A stretch of DNA of 43,042 nucleotides from Polyangium sp. 15x6 (GCF_029960785.1 NZ_JASBQE010000101.1:1-43042), one strand, 5' to 3'. Counted from the stretch's first letter, positions 1 through 8,378 are shown. Translations and numbers: made by a program. The notes: generated from the letters alone by a model not told the origin.

Positions 1-390
1 GACCGTGGTCGCGCGACGCGGCGGCGCTGGACGTCCGGGGACCGGCGGCGGCGACATCGGCGGCAGCGGCGGCGGCGACATCGGCGGCAGTGGCGCGAGC
101 GAGGCGGCGGCGGGCTCCGGCGTCGCTGCGCGCACCACGGTCGTCGTGGGCTTCGGTGGCAGCGGCCCGCCGGCGGGCACGATCTTGCCGGGCGGCGCGG
201 GCTTCAGCGCGGCCGCGCCTTGAGGCGGCTGCGCGGCTTGCGCGGGCGGGGCGGGCTTCGGGGGCGCTGCGGGCTTGCCCTTGTCTGCCACGTCCCAGCC
301 CGCGTCCACGGACATCATGGCGGGCCTTGCCTGCGGGGCGGGTTTGTCCTCGGCCTTCGGCTCGTCGGGGCGCTCGTCGTTCTCGGCCAC
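1..390 (-). CDS. Pro-rich protein, C-terminus cut by window edge
   Basis: An open minus-strand frame runs 130 codons from a GTG at 390 to the window edge with no stop. The N-terminus is charged (AENDERPDEPKAEDK), followed by SVDAGWDVADKGK and then a long Pro/Ala-rich stretch with two copies of LPPMSPPP. Such stretches often link a short N-terminal motif to a later domain, but that domain would lie outside the window. No signal peptide or Shine-Dalgarno sequence is evident, so the ATG pair at about codon 25 is an alternative start. Function unknown; the reading frame is favoured because its composition (D/E/K then P/A) is protein-like. Confidence 0.5.
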   Translation of the reverse strand, partial: MAENDERPDEPKAEDKPAPQARPAMMSVDAGWDVADKGKPAAPPKPAPPAQAAQPPQGAAALKPAPPGKIVPAGGPLPPKPTTTVVRAATPEPAAASLAPLPPMSPPPLPPMSPPPVPGRPAPPRRATTV

Positions 391-469
391 GCGTCGATGC
401 TACACGGCTTGCCCGTCGATCGAGCAAGCCCCGGGCAGCGGAGGACCGTCGTTCACCCGGGGACGGGCG

Positions 470-1510
470 TCAGTTGCATTGCGCGCCGATGCAGGCCGCG
501 AACTCCGCGCCGCACTCGGTCTGGATGCACCCGAAATCTCCCCCGCAGACGGGAAGCACCTCGACGGCGCACGAGAGCACTTGATCCACGAAGAATTGCA
601 CGTCGGCGCAGCCCTGGGCCACGCAGTTCGCCACGCACGTCACGCTGAATTTCGGGGGATTCGCGCCGAGATCGATGCATCCGAGGGCGCACGTGACCAC
701 CTCGAGGCACCCCTTTGCCTCGCAGGTCCCGCAGTCCTGGGGGCAGATCGAGCACGTCTCGAACGCCTCGCACTTGCCGTTCGGGCACACCGAGCAGACG
801 CCGCAGTCCGTCTGGCACGAAGCACACGTCTCGGTCCCGGTGCAGATCCCGTCGCCGCAGCCTGGGCATTTTCCGCAGTCGCCGGGGCATGTGAAGCAGC
901 TCTCGGTGCCCGCGTCGCAGTCGCCGTCGCCGCAGCTCGGGCACGCGTCGCAGTCGGGCGCGCAGGAGAGGCAGTCCTCCGGCGCCGTGCAGAACCCGTC
1001 GCCGCAAGCCGAACACGCGCCGCAGTCGCCGGGGCACGACGCGCACGTCTCGCTCGGGTCACACGCGCCGTTGCCGCACGTCTGGCAGAGGCCGCAATCG
1101 AGGGGGCACGTCGCGCAGCTCTCGCTCGGATCACACGTCTTGTTGCCGCAGCTCTGGCACGCCCCGCAGTCGAGCACGCACGTGGCGCAGCTCTCTCCGT
1201 CGCCGCACGTCCCGTCGCCGCAGCTCGCGCACACGCCGCAGTCGACGGGGCAGTTCTCGCAGGCCTCGATCCCGGTGCACGTGCCGTCGCCGCACCCCGC
1301 GCAGAACCCGCAGTCCTCGGCGCAGCTCGCGCACGTCTCCTCGGGATCACACGTCCCGTCGCCGCACGCGCCGTCGCCGCCGATGCTCTGCCCCTCCGCG
1401 GGCGTGATGCTCGTGCGGCCGCATCCGGCGAAGGGGAACAACGCGCCGAGCGCGCCGAGCAACATCACCCCGACGAACGACCTCTGCACGAAGCGCCGCG
1501 AGCTCTGCAT
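470..1510 (-). CDS. Lipoprotein with nine six-cysteine repeats
   Basis: 346 aa. The ATG at 1510 has a good ribosome-binding site (AGGTGGG, 4-5 nt upstream). The signal peptide ends in the lipobox FAGC, so the mature protein should be lipid-anchored. The body is nine tandem repeats of 22-24 residues, consensus CGDGxC..xExCxxCxxDCGxC, six Cys each, probably a chain of disulfide-bonded knots. The last ~85 residues form a different Cys-rich domain with CALGC and CVANC (CX3C) pairs plus five or more further Cys. Repeats of the CGDGxC type occur in secreted proteins of bacteria and archaea without an assigned activity. Likely surface or periplasmic; binding or adhesion is only a guess. Confidence 0.85.
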   Translation of the reverse strand: MQSSRRFVQRSFVGVMLLGALGALFPFAGCGRTSITPAEGQSIGGDGACGDGTCDPEETCASCAEDCGFCAGCGDGTCTGIEACENCPVDCGVCASCGDGTCGDGESCATCVLDCGACQSCGNKTCDPSESCATCPLDCGLCQTCGNGACDPSETCASCPGDCGACSACGDGFCTAPEDCLSCAPDCDACPSCGDGDCDAGTESCFTCPGDCGKCPGCGDGICTGTETCASCQTDCGVCSVCPNGKCEAFETCSICPQDCGTCEAKGCLEVVTCALGCIDLGANPPKFSVTCVANCVAQGCADVQFFVDQVLSCAVEVLPVCGGDFGCIQTECGAEFAACIGAQCN

Positions 1511-1607
1511 GGACCCACCTGTCGAAGAAAACCGAAGCAAGCGAGCTTCGATCCTACCCGACCAGGCTTCCCCGCGCTGCGTCCACGCGGCCGTCTTTCA
1601 GGCACAC

Positions 1608-1654
1608 AAAAAAGGACACCCCGGCGACCCGCGAGAAGCGGATCGCCGGGGTGT
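1608..1654 (-). terminator. Intrinsic terminator of the small lipoprotein gene
   Basis: A perfect 12-bp inverted repeat (ACACCCCGGCGA at 1616-1627 and its complement at 1643-1654) encloses a 15-nt loop. Read on the minus strand it is followed after two bases by six T (AAAAAA at 1608-1613 on the plus strand). It lies 9 nt past the stop of the gene at 1663-1881, as expected of a Rho-independent terminator. Confidence 0.88.
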
Positions 1655-1662
1655 AAGTCGTT

Positions 1663-1881
1663 TCACTTCGGGGCGGCCTGGTCGCCGGCGGGCGGCGGGG
1701 CAGCCTGGTCACCCGCCGGAGCAGCGCCCTCGGCCGGCTTCGCCGCGTCCGCCGGAGCACCCTCGGCCGGCTTCGCATCGCCCGCGGGGGCACCCTCGGG
1801 CGCCGCCGCCTCCGGCGTGCCGCCGCCGCAAGCGACCGCGAGGAGGGAGACCGAGAGGGCGAGGATGATGTGCTTGATCAT
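1663..1881 (-). CDS. Small Ala/Pro-rich lipoprotein
   Basis: 72 aa from an ATG at 1881, with GGAGGA about 7 nt upstream; a longer in-frame start at 1983 lacks a ribosome-binding site and would bury the signal peptide. A typical lipoprotein leader (MIKHIILALSVSLLAVAC) is followed by GGG and a low-complexity tail of A, P, E, G and K with repeated AKPAEGA and GDQAAP. Nothing resembles a catalytic domain. Such short tails are usually disordered spacers; the role is unknown. It is monocistronic, with a strong terminator immediately downstream. Confidence 0.8.
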   Translation of the reverse strand: MIKHIILALSVSLLAVACGGGTPEAAAPEGAPAGDAKPAEGAPADAAKPAEGAAPAGDQAAPPPAGDQAAPK

Positions 1882-2054
1882 GTTGTGATCCTCCGTACTA
1901 GCTAAAGAGCTCCCGCAGACGTCCGACCTGCGGCACTTCCCTCGACGCCTGAGGTCACCGGAACGGCTCACGTGAGCTCCCAAAAAAATCTTTGTGGCCG
2001 CCGTGAGCCACCTGCCACACCCTGAGCGTCCTTAGACACGCAGGATTATCGAAA

Positions 2055-2804
2055 ATGGCGCCCAGGCTTCAGCGCGGTCGTTTGCGGCTCGTCGAGCCAT
2101 CACCCCGCCCCACGAACGAGGGCGGCGAGGTGGCCGCGACGCCGACGCCCGACGATCGCGCCGAGGCCAAGCGCCCGCCCGAGACCTCGCGTGTCCCCAA
2201 AGGCAGCCGCTCCGCGCTCGCCGACCTGCCCGACGCGCAGCTCGTCGGGCTCGGCGCGGAGGGCGACGTGCAAGCCCTCGAGATCCTCTACCGGCGTCAC
2301 GCGGCCTTCGCGATCAACCTCGCCACGCGGATCGAGGGCTCGCCGCGCGACGTGGAGGACATCGTCCACGACGCGTTCCTCCGCGCCTTCGAGCGCCTGC
2401 GAGATCTCACGGATCGCGCGGCGTTCCGCGGCTGGCTCGGATCGATCGTCGTGCACGCGGTGCGCTCGCGCATGCGCCGCGGCAAGCTCCTGAACCTCCT
2501 CGGGCTCGGTCGCGCGAGCGAGCCCGTGGACCTCGACGCGATCGCGAGCCCCGAGGCCTCGCCGCACGTGCGCGCGCAGCTCGCCCAGATCTACGCGCTC
2601 CTGCGGACGCTCCCCTCGGACGAGCGCATCGCCTGGACGCTCCGCTGCATCGACGGGCACGAGCTCGAAGCGGTCGCGGGGCTCACGCGGTGCTCGCTCG
2701 CCACCGTGAAACGTCGTATCACGCGCGCGCAGCGTTTCCTCGACGAACACTTCGTCGACCCGACCGGCAAGGAAGAACCGGTGAGCAAAGAGGTTGACCA
2801 ATGA
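2055..2804 (+). CDS. ECF-type RNA polymerase sigma factor
   Basis: 249 aa. The N-terminal ~55 residues are a variable extension. Region 2 follows (ALEILYRRHAAFAINLATRI, then VEDIVHDAFLRAFERL and FRGWLGSIV), which binds core polymerase and the -10 element. Region 4 is at the C-terminus (LRTLPSDERIAWTLRCIDGH, then the helix-turn-helix TRCSLATVKRRITRAQRFLDEHF) for the -35 element. There is no region 3, as in extracytoplasmic-function sigma factors. Its stop codon overlaps the next start (ATGA), coupling it to the membrane protein downstream, which probably acts as its regulator. The start at 2055 lacks a strong ribosome-binding site and could lie further in. Confidence 0.93.
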   Translation: MAPRLQRGRLRLVEPSPRPTNEGGEVAATPTPDDRAEAKRPPETSRVPKGSRSALADLPDAQLVGLGAEGDVQALEILYRRHAAFAINLATRIEGSPRDVEDIVHDAFLRAFERLRDLTDRAAFRGWLGSIVVHAVRSRMRRGKLLNLLGLGRASEPVDLDAIASPEASPHVRAQLAQIYALLRTLPSDERIAWTLRCIDGHELEAVAGLTRCSLATVKRRITRAQRFLDEHFVDPTGKEEPVSKEVDQ

Positions 2805-4114
2805 CCCGCCGCGTGGTGCCTCCCCTGCGCCCGCAAGACCTGCGGGACCACGCGGATCCGGCGCGGATCGATCGCGTCTGGGAGCGGCTCGAGCACGATC
2901 TGCCCGGGCGCCGCGAACCCGATCGCTCCCGCATGACGGGCACGCTGCTCGCCGTCGCCGCCGCTGCGGTCGCCGCCTTCTGCACGGGTCTCTACGTCGG
3001 GACGAGCACGAGCAAGGACGGTGATCCGACGGAGGTCCGCACGATCGCGGCCGAGAACAACACGTCGCCGAGCGTGCTCGCCGCGGGCACCCGGCAGGCG
3101 AGTTATCCGCTGCCCGGCGGCGGCACGTTGACCCTCTCGCCCGGCGCCACCGTGGAGGTCGAGCGCGGCGAGGGCGAGGCCGTCACGCTGCGCCTGCTGC
3201 GCGGCGAGGCCTCGATGGACACGGCCGGCGCGCCCAAGGCCTCGGAGATCGCGCTCGTCGCCGAGAGCGCGACCCTCTTCGCCCGCGCGGGCAGCGTGGT
3301 GTTCGTCCGGCGAAACGAGGCGGACATCGACGTGCGCGTCGCGAGCGGATCGGCGCGCGTCTCCTGGCCCGCCGGCTCGCGCGAGCTCTCGGGCGGCGAC
3401 GGCCTCGAAGCCGTGCCGATGATCGCGCTCGCCGAGGCCCCGCACGACGACGATCCGACGAACCCCGTCCGGCGCCAGCGCCGCGCGATCGCGCCGATGC
3501 CGCGCGACATCGACATCTCTTCGCGTCCGCTCGCGCTGCCGCTGCCGCTCCGCGCCGAGACGGAGGCGGTCGCGATCACCGCGCCCGACTGGCGCGCCAA
3601 GTACAACGCGGGGGAGCTCGCCCAGGCCCTCGAGCTCTTGCGCCAGCAGCCCGGCGGCATCGAAGGCGCCATCGCGTCGTCGAGGAGCGCCGCCGAGCTC
3701 GTGGTGATCGGCGACGTCGCCCGCGCCAAAGGCGGTGATCCTTCCGCCGCGCTGCTCGCGCTCCAGCGCGTCGTCGAGCACTTCCCGAACGATCCTTATG
3801 CGGAGATCGCGGCCTACACGCTCGGCGGCATGTACGAGAAGATGGGGCAGGCCGATCAAGCACAAAAGTACTTCGAGCGTGCGCGGAGCCTCAAAGGTGT
3901 TCTCGCCGAGGATGCCCTCTGCAAGCAGATGCGCGCCGAGCACCGCGCCGGTCGGAAGGATGAGGCGCAGCGCATGGGCACGGAGTATTTGAACAAGTAC
4001 CCCGATGGCCGGTGCAAGGAGGACGTGGAGCGAATTCTCTCGGGCGAGGAGCCCGCGCAGGAGGAGCCCCAAGCTGCACCGGACGCGGGAGCAGGCGACG
4101 CAAGCGCGCCCTGA
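2801..4114 (+). CDS. Membrane-anchored FecR-like/TPR protein, probable sigma regulator
   Basis: 437 aa. Residues 1-45 are cytoplasmic and charged. Residues 46-66 form one membrane helix (GTLLAVAAAAVAAFCTGLYV). Residues ~95-200 have the FecR-like pattern (LPGGGTLTLSPGATVEVERG, then LLRGEASM and VRVASGSARVSW). Residues ~265-410 contain TPR-like helices (KYNAGELAQALELL, SAALLALQRVVEHFPNDPYAEIA, MGQADQAQKYFERA). FecR-type proteins transmit an envelope signal to an ECF sigma factor; the TPRs could bind a partner. The gene overlaps the sigma gene by 4 nt and the next gene by about 40-110 nt, so the three are one operon. Sigma control is inferred from context. Confidence 0.85.
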   Translation: MTRRVVPPLRPQDLRDHADPARIDRVWERLEHDLPGRREPDRSRMTGTLLAVAAAAVAAFCTGLYVGTSTSKDGDPTEVRTIAAENNTSPSVLAAGTRQASYPLPGGGTLTLSPGATVEVERGEGEAVTLRLLRGEASMDTAGAPKASEIALVAESATLFARAGSVVFVRRNEADIDVRVASGSARVSWPAGSRELSGGDGLEAVPMIALAEAPHDDDPTNPVRRQRRAIAPMPRDIDISSRPLALPLPLRAETEAVAITAPDWRAKYNAGELAQALELLRQQPGGIEGAIASSRSAAELVVIGDVARAKGGDPSAALLALQRVVEHFPNDPYAEIAAYTLGGMYEKMGQADQAQKYFERARSLKGVLAEDALCKQMRAEHRAGRKDEAQRMGTEYLNKYPDGRCKEDVERILSGEEPAQEEPQAAPDAGAGDASAP

Positions 4115-5177
4115 AGCACGTCGCGCGCGGCGCTCGCCGGTCGCGTACGCCGCCCTCGCCGCCCTCGTGACGTTCGCCCTCGGCCCGAGCGCCGCGCGCG
4201 CCGAAGGGCCTGCGCCCGCCACGACCGCGCCCGCCACGACCACGCCCGCCACCGCAGCCCCGCGCCGCGTCGAGGTACGCCTCTCGATCTCGCGCGCCGC
4301 CGCCGAGGCGCTCGGCGGTGAGCCCCGCGTGCGACGCTTGCTCGAGATCGAGCTCGACGACACGGGCACGCTCGCGCCCGGTCCGAGCGGCCCGCTCGGC
4401 GATGACGTGGCGCACGTCTGGATCGATCTCCCGAGCCCGTCCGAGGTCCTCATCGAAGCGAGGCTCGCCGAGCGCGCCGCCGGGCGACGTTTCATCCTGA
4501 TCGGCGGCCTCAACCCCGACGTCGCCGCGCGCCTCGTGGCCATCGCCGCGAACGAGCTCGTCCGCGCGCAGGCGCGCCCCATCCGTCCGCGCAAGGCCCC
4601 GGCCCCGCGCACGCCCACGCCGAAGGAGCTCGAGCTCGCGGCGCGGCGCGCGCCTGCGATTGTCTGGTCGGTCGCGCCGAGCTTCGCCTTCTTGCCCGGT
4701 TCGTCCGGCACCTTGTGGGGCGCGGGCGCCTCGCTCGGCTTCCGCGGCGCGGGCGTGAGCGAACGCGCGACCGCCCGCTGGCTCACGGGCCCCACGAGCG
4801 CCGGCGCGACGCGCTGGTTCGAGGTCGGGCTCGCGGTCGACTACCGCGTCTACCTCGCTTCGTCGGTCCGCCTCATGCTCGGCGCCGATGCCGCGCTCGG
4901 CTTCTTGCACCTCAGCGACGTGCGCGCGACGGACGGCATCCTCCACGCGCGTGACGCGTGGTCCGGACGCGCGGGCGGCCTGCTCGGCGTCGACGTACGC
5001 GCGTTCGGCCCGGCTTGGCTCGGCCTCCACCTGAGCCCGGGCGCCATCCTCCGGCCCGCGCGCTTCGAGACTTCGGGCGGCCTCGACGGCGCCGTCCGTG
5101 GACTCTGGCTCGGCGTGGACCTCGCCCTGCAGCTCGAGCACCCGCTCGCCCGATCTGCTCCGACGAACCCTCGTTGA
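4005..5177 (+). CDS. Predicted outer-membrane beta-barrel protein of the ECF operon
   Basis: 390 aa if read from the ATG at 4005, which overlaps the preceding gene by 110 nt. A CTG at 4074 has a much better ribosome-binding site (AGGAGG, 9 nt upstream) and would still include the signal peptide (VAYAALAALVTFALGPSAARAEG). After a Pro/Thr linker, residues ~90-190 form an alpha/beta region (RVEVRLSIS, then FILIGGLNPDVAARLVAIAAN). From ~215 to the end there are alternating amphipathic strands (IVWSVAPSFAFLPG, WFEVGLAVDYRVYLASSVRL, LWLGVDLALQLEHPL) typical of a small outer-membrane barrel. It probably works with the sigma/FecR pair at the envelope. No family name is recognised. Confidence 0.75.
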   Translation: MAGARRTWSEFSRARSPRRRSPKLHRTREQATQARPEARRARRSPVAYAALAALVTFALGPSAARAEGPAPATTAPATTTPATAAPRRVEVRLSISRAAAEALGGEPRVRRLLEIELDDTGTLAPGPSGPLGDDVAHVWIDLPSPSEVLIEARLAERAAGRRFILIGGLNPDVAARLVAIAANELVRAQARPIRPRKAPAPRTPTPKELELAARRAPAIVWSVAPSFAFLPGSSGTLWGAGASLGFRGAGVSERATARWLTGPTSAGATRWFEVGLAVDYRVYLASSVRLMLGADAALGFLHLSDVRATDGILHARDAWSGRAGGLLGVDVRAFGPAWLGLHLSPGAILRPARFETSGGLDGAVRGLWLGVDLALQLEHPLARSAPTNPR

Positions 5178-5244
5178 TCGCTCGCGCGGGAGGGGGCCTT
5201 GTGCCTCGGCAGCGCGTCCCCATGAACCCGGGGGGAGCCTTTCG

Positions 5245-5520
5245 ATGCGACACCAGGAAGAGCCCGAGGAGACCTTCGTGCTCGGGCCTGCGAGCGCGGG
5301 GCGAGCGCTGCGCGCGCGCTTCGGCACGTTCGTCGGCGCCGACTACCTTCCCGGCAAGACGGCGATGCGCGACGCCCTTTGCGAGCGGTTCGGCGTCTCG
5401 CAACTCGAAGCCGAGGAGCTTTGTGACGCGCTCGAAGCATCGGGCGCGCTGCGCTTCATCAGCACGCCCGACGGCGAAGGCTTCCACATCGACAGCGACG
5501 TGGTCGACGAGGCCGCGTAA
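5245..5520 (+). CDS. Small hypothetical protein
   Basis: 91 aa from an ATG at 5245, with GGGGGAG about 8 nt upstream; the longer open frame from 5098 lies inside the preceding gene. It is acidic and soluble with no signal or membrane segment. The centre (TAMRDALCERFGVSQLEAEELCDALEASGAL) looks like two or three helices with a winged-helix flavour, followed by a short strand pair (RFISTPDGEGFHI). It might be a small DNA-binding or adaptor protein, but no family is recognised. It is co-directional with the flanking genes, with gaps of 67 and 107 nt. Confidence 0.7.
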   Translation: MRHQEEPEETFVLGPASAGRALRARFGTFVGADYLPGKTAMRDALCERFGVSQLEAEELCDALEASGALRFISTPDGEGFHIDSDVVDEAA

Positions 5521-5627
5521 CGCGCCCCGAAGCTCGCCGCGTGTCGAGCGACCTCGGGGCACGCGTGTTGCCCCTGTCGGGGCGAGCAGCTCGGCCCGGC
5601 GCGCGCGCTGCCACCGGAGGAAGCACC

Positions 5628-6761
5628 ATGTTGGACCGAGGCTGGACCATCTTCCGCATTCGCGGCATCCCGGTGAAGCTGCACATCACGCTCGTCCTGT
5701 TTCTCCCGTACGTCGCGTTCGTCACGTCTTCCCAGTTCAGGGCGATCGCCGAGGCCGTCGGCCTCCCGCGGAGCGAGCTGCACCTGCCGCCGCTCGTGTG
5801 GGGCGTGATCCTCGCGATCGGGCTCTTCGTCTCCATCCTGCTGCACGAGCTCGCGCACTGCCTCGTCGCGCTCTCGAACGGCGTCCGCGTCCGATCGATC
5901 ACGCTCATGATGCTCGGCGGCGTCTCGCGGATGGAGCGCGACGTGCGGCCCGAGCGCGAGGCGTGGATGGCCTTCGCCGGCCCGCTGTCGAGCTTCGGCA
6001 TCGCGGTCGTCTGCTGGCTCGTCTCGCTCTTGCCGCTGCTCGCCGAAGTGCGCGTCGCCTTCCTCGCGCTCGCGCTCGCGAACCTGGTGCTCGGCGCGTT
6101 CAACCTCCTGCCGGCCTTCCCGATGGACGGCGGCCGCGTGCTCCGCGGCCTCCTGTCCACGCGGCTCGGCCCCCGGCGCGCGACGAGCGTGGCCGCGACG
6201 ATCGGCAAGGGCATGGCCGTGCTCTTCGGCCTCTTCGGCCTGCTCTCGTTCAACGTGCTGCTCGTGCTCATCGCGGTGTTCGTGTACATGGGCGCGGCGG
6301 GCGAGCAGGGGCGCAGCCAGTGGAGGCAGGTCCTCGAAGGTTTGCCCGTGGCCGAGGTGATGAACGATCGGCTCGGCGAGGCGCACGCGGACGAACGCGC
6401 GGGCGAGGTCGCGCGGCGGCTCTTCCGGCAGAACCTCGCGGGCGCGCTCGTGGTCGACGGCGAGCACGAGCACGCCGAGCTCGATCCGGATCACGTGCTC
6501 GGCGTGGTGACGGCGTGGGACCTCGCGCGGCCCGAGCTCCACCGCGCGCCCGACGCGACCGTCGGCAAGGCCATGCGGACGGACGTGCCACGTGTGCACA
6601 CGCGCGACGACGCCGCGGCCACGCTCGACGCGTTGGTGAACGGAGACGCGGAAGCGGTGCTCGTACTCGACGAGGGCGAGCACGTCGTCGGCCTCGTGAC
6701 GCCGGCCGACCTCCAGCGCGCGCTCGCGCTCCTCGGCGCAGCCGGCGGACGAGGTCGTTAG
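5628..6761 (+). CDS. M50 (site-2-type) membrane metallopeptidase with CBS pair
   Basis: 377 aa. The ATG at 5628 has GGAGG 7 nt upstream. Membrane segments begin near residues 18, 55, 112 and 145. The zinc site is HELAH at 73-77 in a membrane helix, and the second motif NLLPAFPMDGGR at 159-170 supplies Asp167, both as in site-2 proteases and SpoIVFB. The C-terminal ~130 residues form two CBS domains (VLGVVTAWDLARPEL and VVGLVTPADLQRAL), which in this subfamily bind nucleotides and tune activity. Likely role: intramembrane cleavage of a regulator such as an anti-sigma factor. The sigma/FecR operon just upstream is an attractive but unproven target. Confidence 0.93.
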   Translation: MLDRGWTIFRIRGIPVKLHITLVLFLPYVAFVTSSQFRAIAEAVGLPRSELHLPPLVWGVILAIGLFVSILLHELAHCLVALSNGVRVRSITLMMLGGVSRMERDVRPEREAWMAFAGPLSSFGIAVVCWLVSLLPLLAEVRVAFLALALANLVLGAFNLLPAFPMDGGRVLRGLLSTRLGPRRATSVAATIGKGMAVLFGLFGLLSFNVLLVLIAVFVYMGAAGEQGRSQWRQVLEGLPVAEVMNDRLGEAHADERAGEVARRLFRQNLAGALVVDGEHEHAELDPDHVLGVVTAWDLARPELHRAPDATVGKAMRTDVPRVHTRDDAAATLDALVNGDAEAVLVLDEGEHVVGLVTPADLQRALALLGAAGGRGR

Positions 6762-6765
6762 TCCC

Positions 6766-6790
6766 GAGGGGGACGCCTCGCGTCCCCCTC
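6766..6790 (+). terminator. Strong hairpin after the M50 peptidase gene
   Basis: A perfect 11-bp stem (GAGGGGGACGC at 6766-6776, complement at 6780-6790) with a 3-nt loop begins 4 nt after the stop codon. There is no T-tract, so it may stabilise the mRNA end or act with Rho. Confidence 0.55.
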
Positions 6791-6818
6791 TCGGCCAGGC
6801 AAAGCCCGGCCGATTCAC

Positions 6819-6875
6819 CCCCCGAGGCGAGCTCCCTTCGGGACCTCGCGGAGCAGCGAACGAGTCGCTGCTCTA
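6819..6875 (-). repeat. Stop-codon two-hairpin element, copy A
   Basis: In the minus-strand sense this begins inside the stop codon of the gene at 6873-8270. Hairpin 1 (9 bp, 6851-6859 with 6865-6873) shares base 6873 with the TAG stop. Hairpin 2 (6827-6831, 6833-6836, loop TTC, 6840-6843, 6845-6849) follows, then a run of G. Copy B is at 11101-11158 with paired bases changed on both sides. Probably a transcription-termination or mRNA 3'-end element; there is no U-tract. Confidence 0.65.
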
Positions 6876-8270
6876 GGCGCTCATCTTGGGAATGATCAGG
6901 CGCACGCGCGCGCCGCCGCTCGGAGCATCTTCGATCTCGAGCTGCATGCGCACGTGCGCCGCGATCGCCGTCGCCGCGATGAGCGAGATTCCCGCCGGAC
7001 GACCTGCCGCGAGCACCTCGAAATCACGGCTCAGCACGCCGGTCCTCGCCGCCTCGGGCAGCGGATGCCCGGCGTCGTCGACCGTCAGCGCATACCCGCC
7101 GCTCGTATGCTCCGACAGCGTCAGCACCACCTCCGTGCCCGGCGGCGACGCGCTGATCGCATGATCGAGCAGCGCGTGCATCAGCACCGTCAGCGCCCCG
7201 ATCTGCGCCACCTCGTACGCGCTCTGCGGCGCGTTCAGCTTCACGCGCACGTCGTGCCGTGCCGCGCGCCCCACGTCGTCGCGCACCACGTCCCGCAGCG
7301 CCTCCGCGATGTCCACGTGCCGCGGCAGCTCGCCGATCGGGCACGCGCCGAGCCGCGCGAGGTCCGCCATCGTCTCCGACGCCGCCGTCACGTGCCGCAT
7401 CGCGCTCGCCACGATGTCGCCGACCTCGCCCTGCCGATCACGCAGCGGCAAGAGGTCTCGCGTGATCGCCGAGAAGATGCCGCGCAGCTCCGACACGAGC
7501 CCTCGCATGCCGGCCACGAGCACCGCGAGCCCCTCGCTGCTCACAGGCTCGATCGACGCGCTCGCCGGCGGCGGGCTCGACTTCGCGCCGCCGCTCGCGA
7601 ACACCGCCGCGAGCTCTTTCGCGTACGCCTCGCCTTGCTCCTGCGCGGCCTTCAGCTCGCGCTTCAGGTTCTCGAGCTCCTGCCGCTGCATGTCCACGTC
7701 GGCCGGCAAGACCAGCGTCTGCATCGAGCCGTCGAGCTCGAGCCGCCCTCCGTGCCGGATCGCCATGCGCGACAGCCACGCGCGCTCCGACTCGAACGTC
7801 GCGGGCTGGTCTGGACCGAGCACCACGCTGACCTTCACCTCTTCGCCTTCGCGGCGCACGCTCACCTCGGAGGTGCCCTTCGCGTTCGCCGGATCGCCTG
7901 CTTGACCGACGAGCAAGAGCAGCATGCGACGCAGCTCGGCCTCGTCGCCGAACACCGTCGTGCCCTCGCCCATCTCGATCTGCACGCGCGCCTCGGGCGC
8001 GACCTCCCACATGAGCTGCGCGAGATCGATCTTGCCTCGCCGCCCTCGGCTCGCGGGATGCCCGTGGAGCGAAGCCAGCATGCCGACGGCCTCGTCGAGC
8101 TGGTTCAGCGTCGTCTCCACCGCGACCGTGCTCTCGCCGTCGGGCACGCGAACGGAGCCCGGGGGCCCGTCCTGGATGATCACTCCCTGGCGGAGCTTCT
8201 GCGCTGCAGTGCGGGCTTCCTGCGCGAGCAGCCACGTCAGCTCGTTGCGCGTCAATCGATCGCTCGTCAC
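6873..8270 (-). CDS. Degenerate double histidine-kinase-like protein
   Basis: 465 aa from a GTG at 8270 with GGAG about 5 nt upstream; the same frame stays open to 10301, but there it lies antisense to a clear lipoprotein gene. Two kinase-like halves are visible. Half 1 (~5-200) has a helical pair (LTRNELTWLLAQEARTAAQ) and an ATPase-like fold ending GSMQTLVLP. A coiled coil (~208-245, QRQELENLKRELKAAQEQGE) joins it to half 2 (~265-465), with GLVSELRGIFSAI, the N-box-like LLDHAISASPPGTEV, the G1-like VDDAGHPLPE, and GISLIAATAIAA. No SHELR-type phospho-acceptor His is seen, and the N-box Asn is His. Likely a scaffold or sensor without autokinase activity; soluble, with no membrane helix. Confidence 0.75.
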   Translation of the reverse strand: MTSDRLTRNELTWLLAQEARTAAQKLRQGVIIQDGPPGSVRVPDGESTVAVETTLNQLDEAVGMLASLHGHPASRGRRGKIDLAQLMWEVAPEARVQIEMGEGTTVFGDEAELRRMLLLLVGQAGDPANAKGTSEVSVRREGEEVKVSVVLGPDQPATFESERAWLSRMAIRHGGRLELDGSMQTLVLPADVDMQRQELENLKRELKAAQEQGEAYAKELAAVFASGGAKSSPPPASASIEPVSSEGLAVLVAGMRGLVSELRGIFSAITRDLLPLRDRQGEVGDIVASAMRHVTAASETMADLARLGACPIGELPRHVDIAEALRDVVRDDVGRAARHDVRVKLNAPQSAYEVAQIGALTVLMHALLDHAISASPPGTEVVLTLSEHTSGGYALTVDDAGHPLPEAARTGVLSRDFEVLAAGRPAGISLIAATAIAAHVRMQLEIEDAPSGGARVRLIIPKMSA

Positions 8271-8378
8271 CCGATCTCCGTCCTCTGCGCTTTCTTCGAG
8301 AAATCGCGCCGACGCATGATGCCAGAACCCGTCCTGCCCTGCTACGCTGAAGGCGGACCTCGCCCCTCCTTCCTTGCC

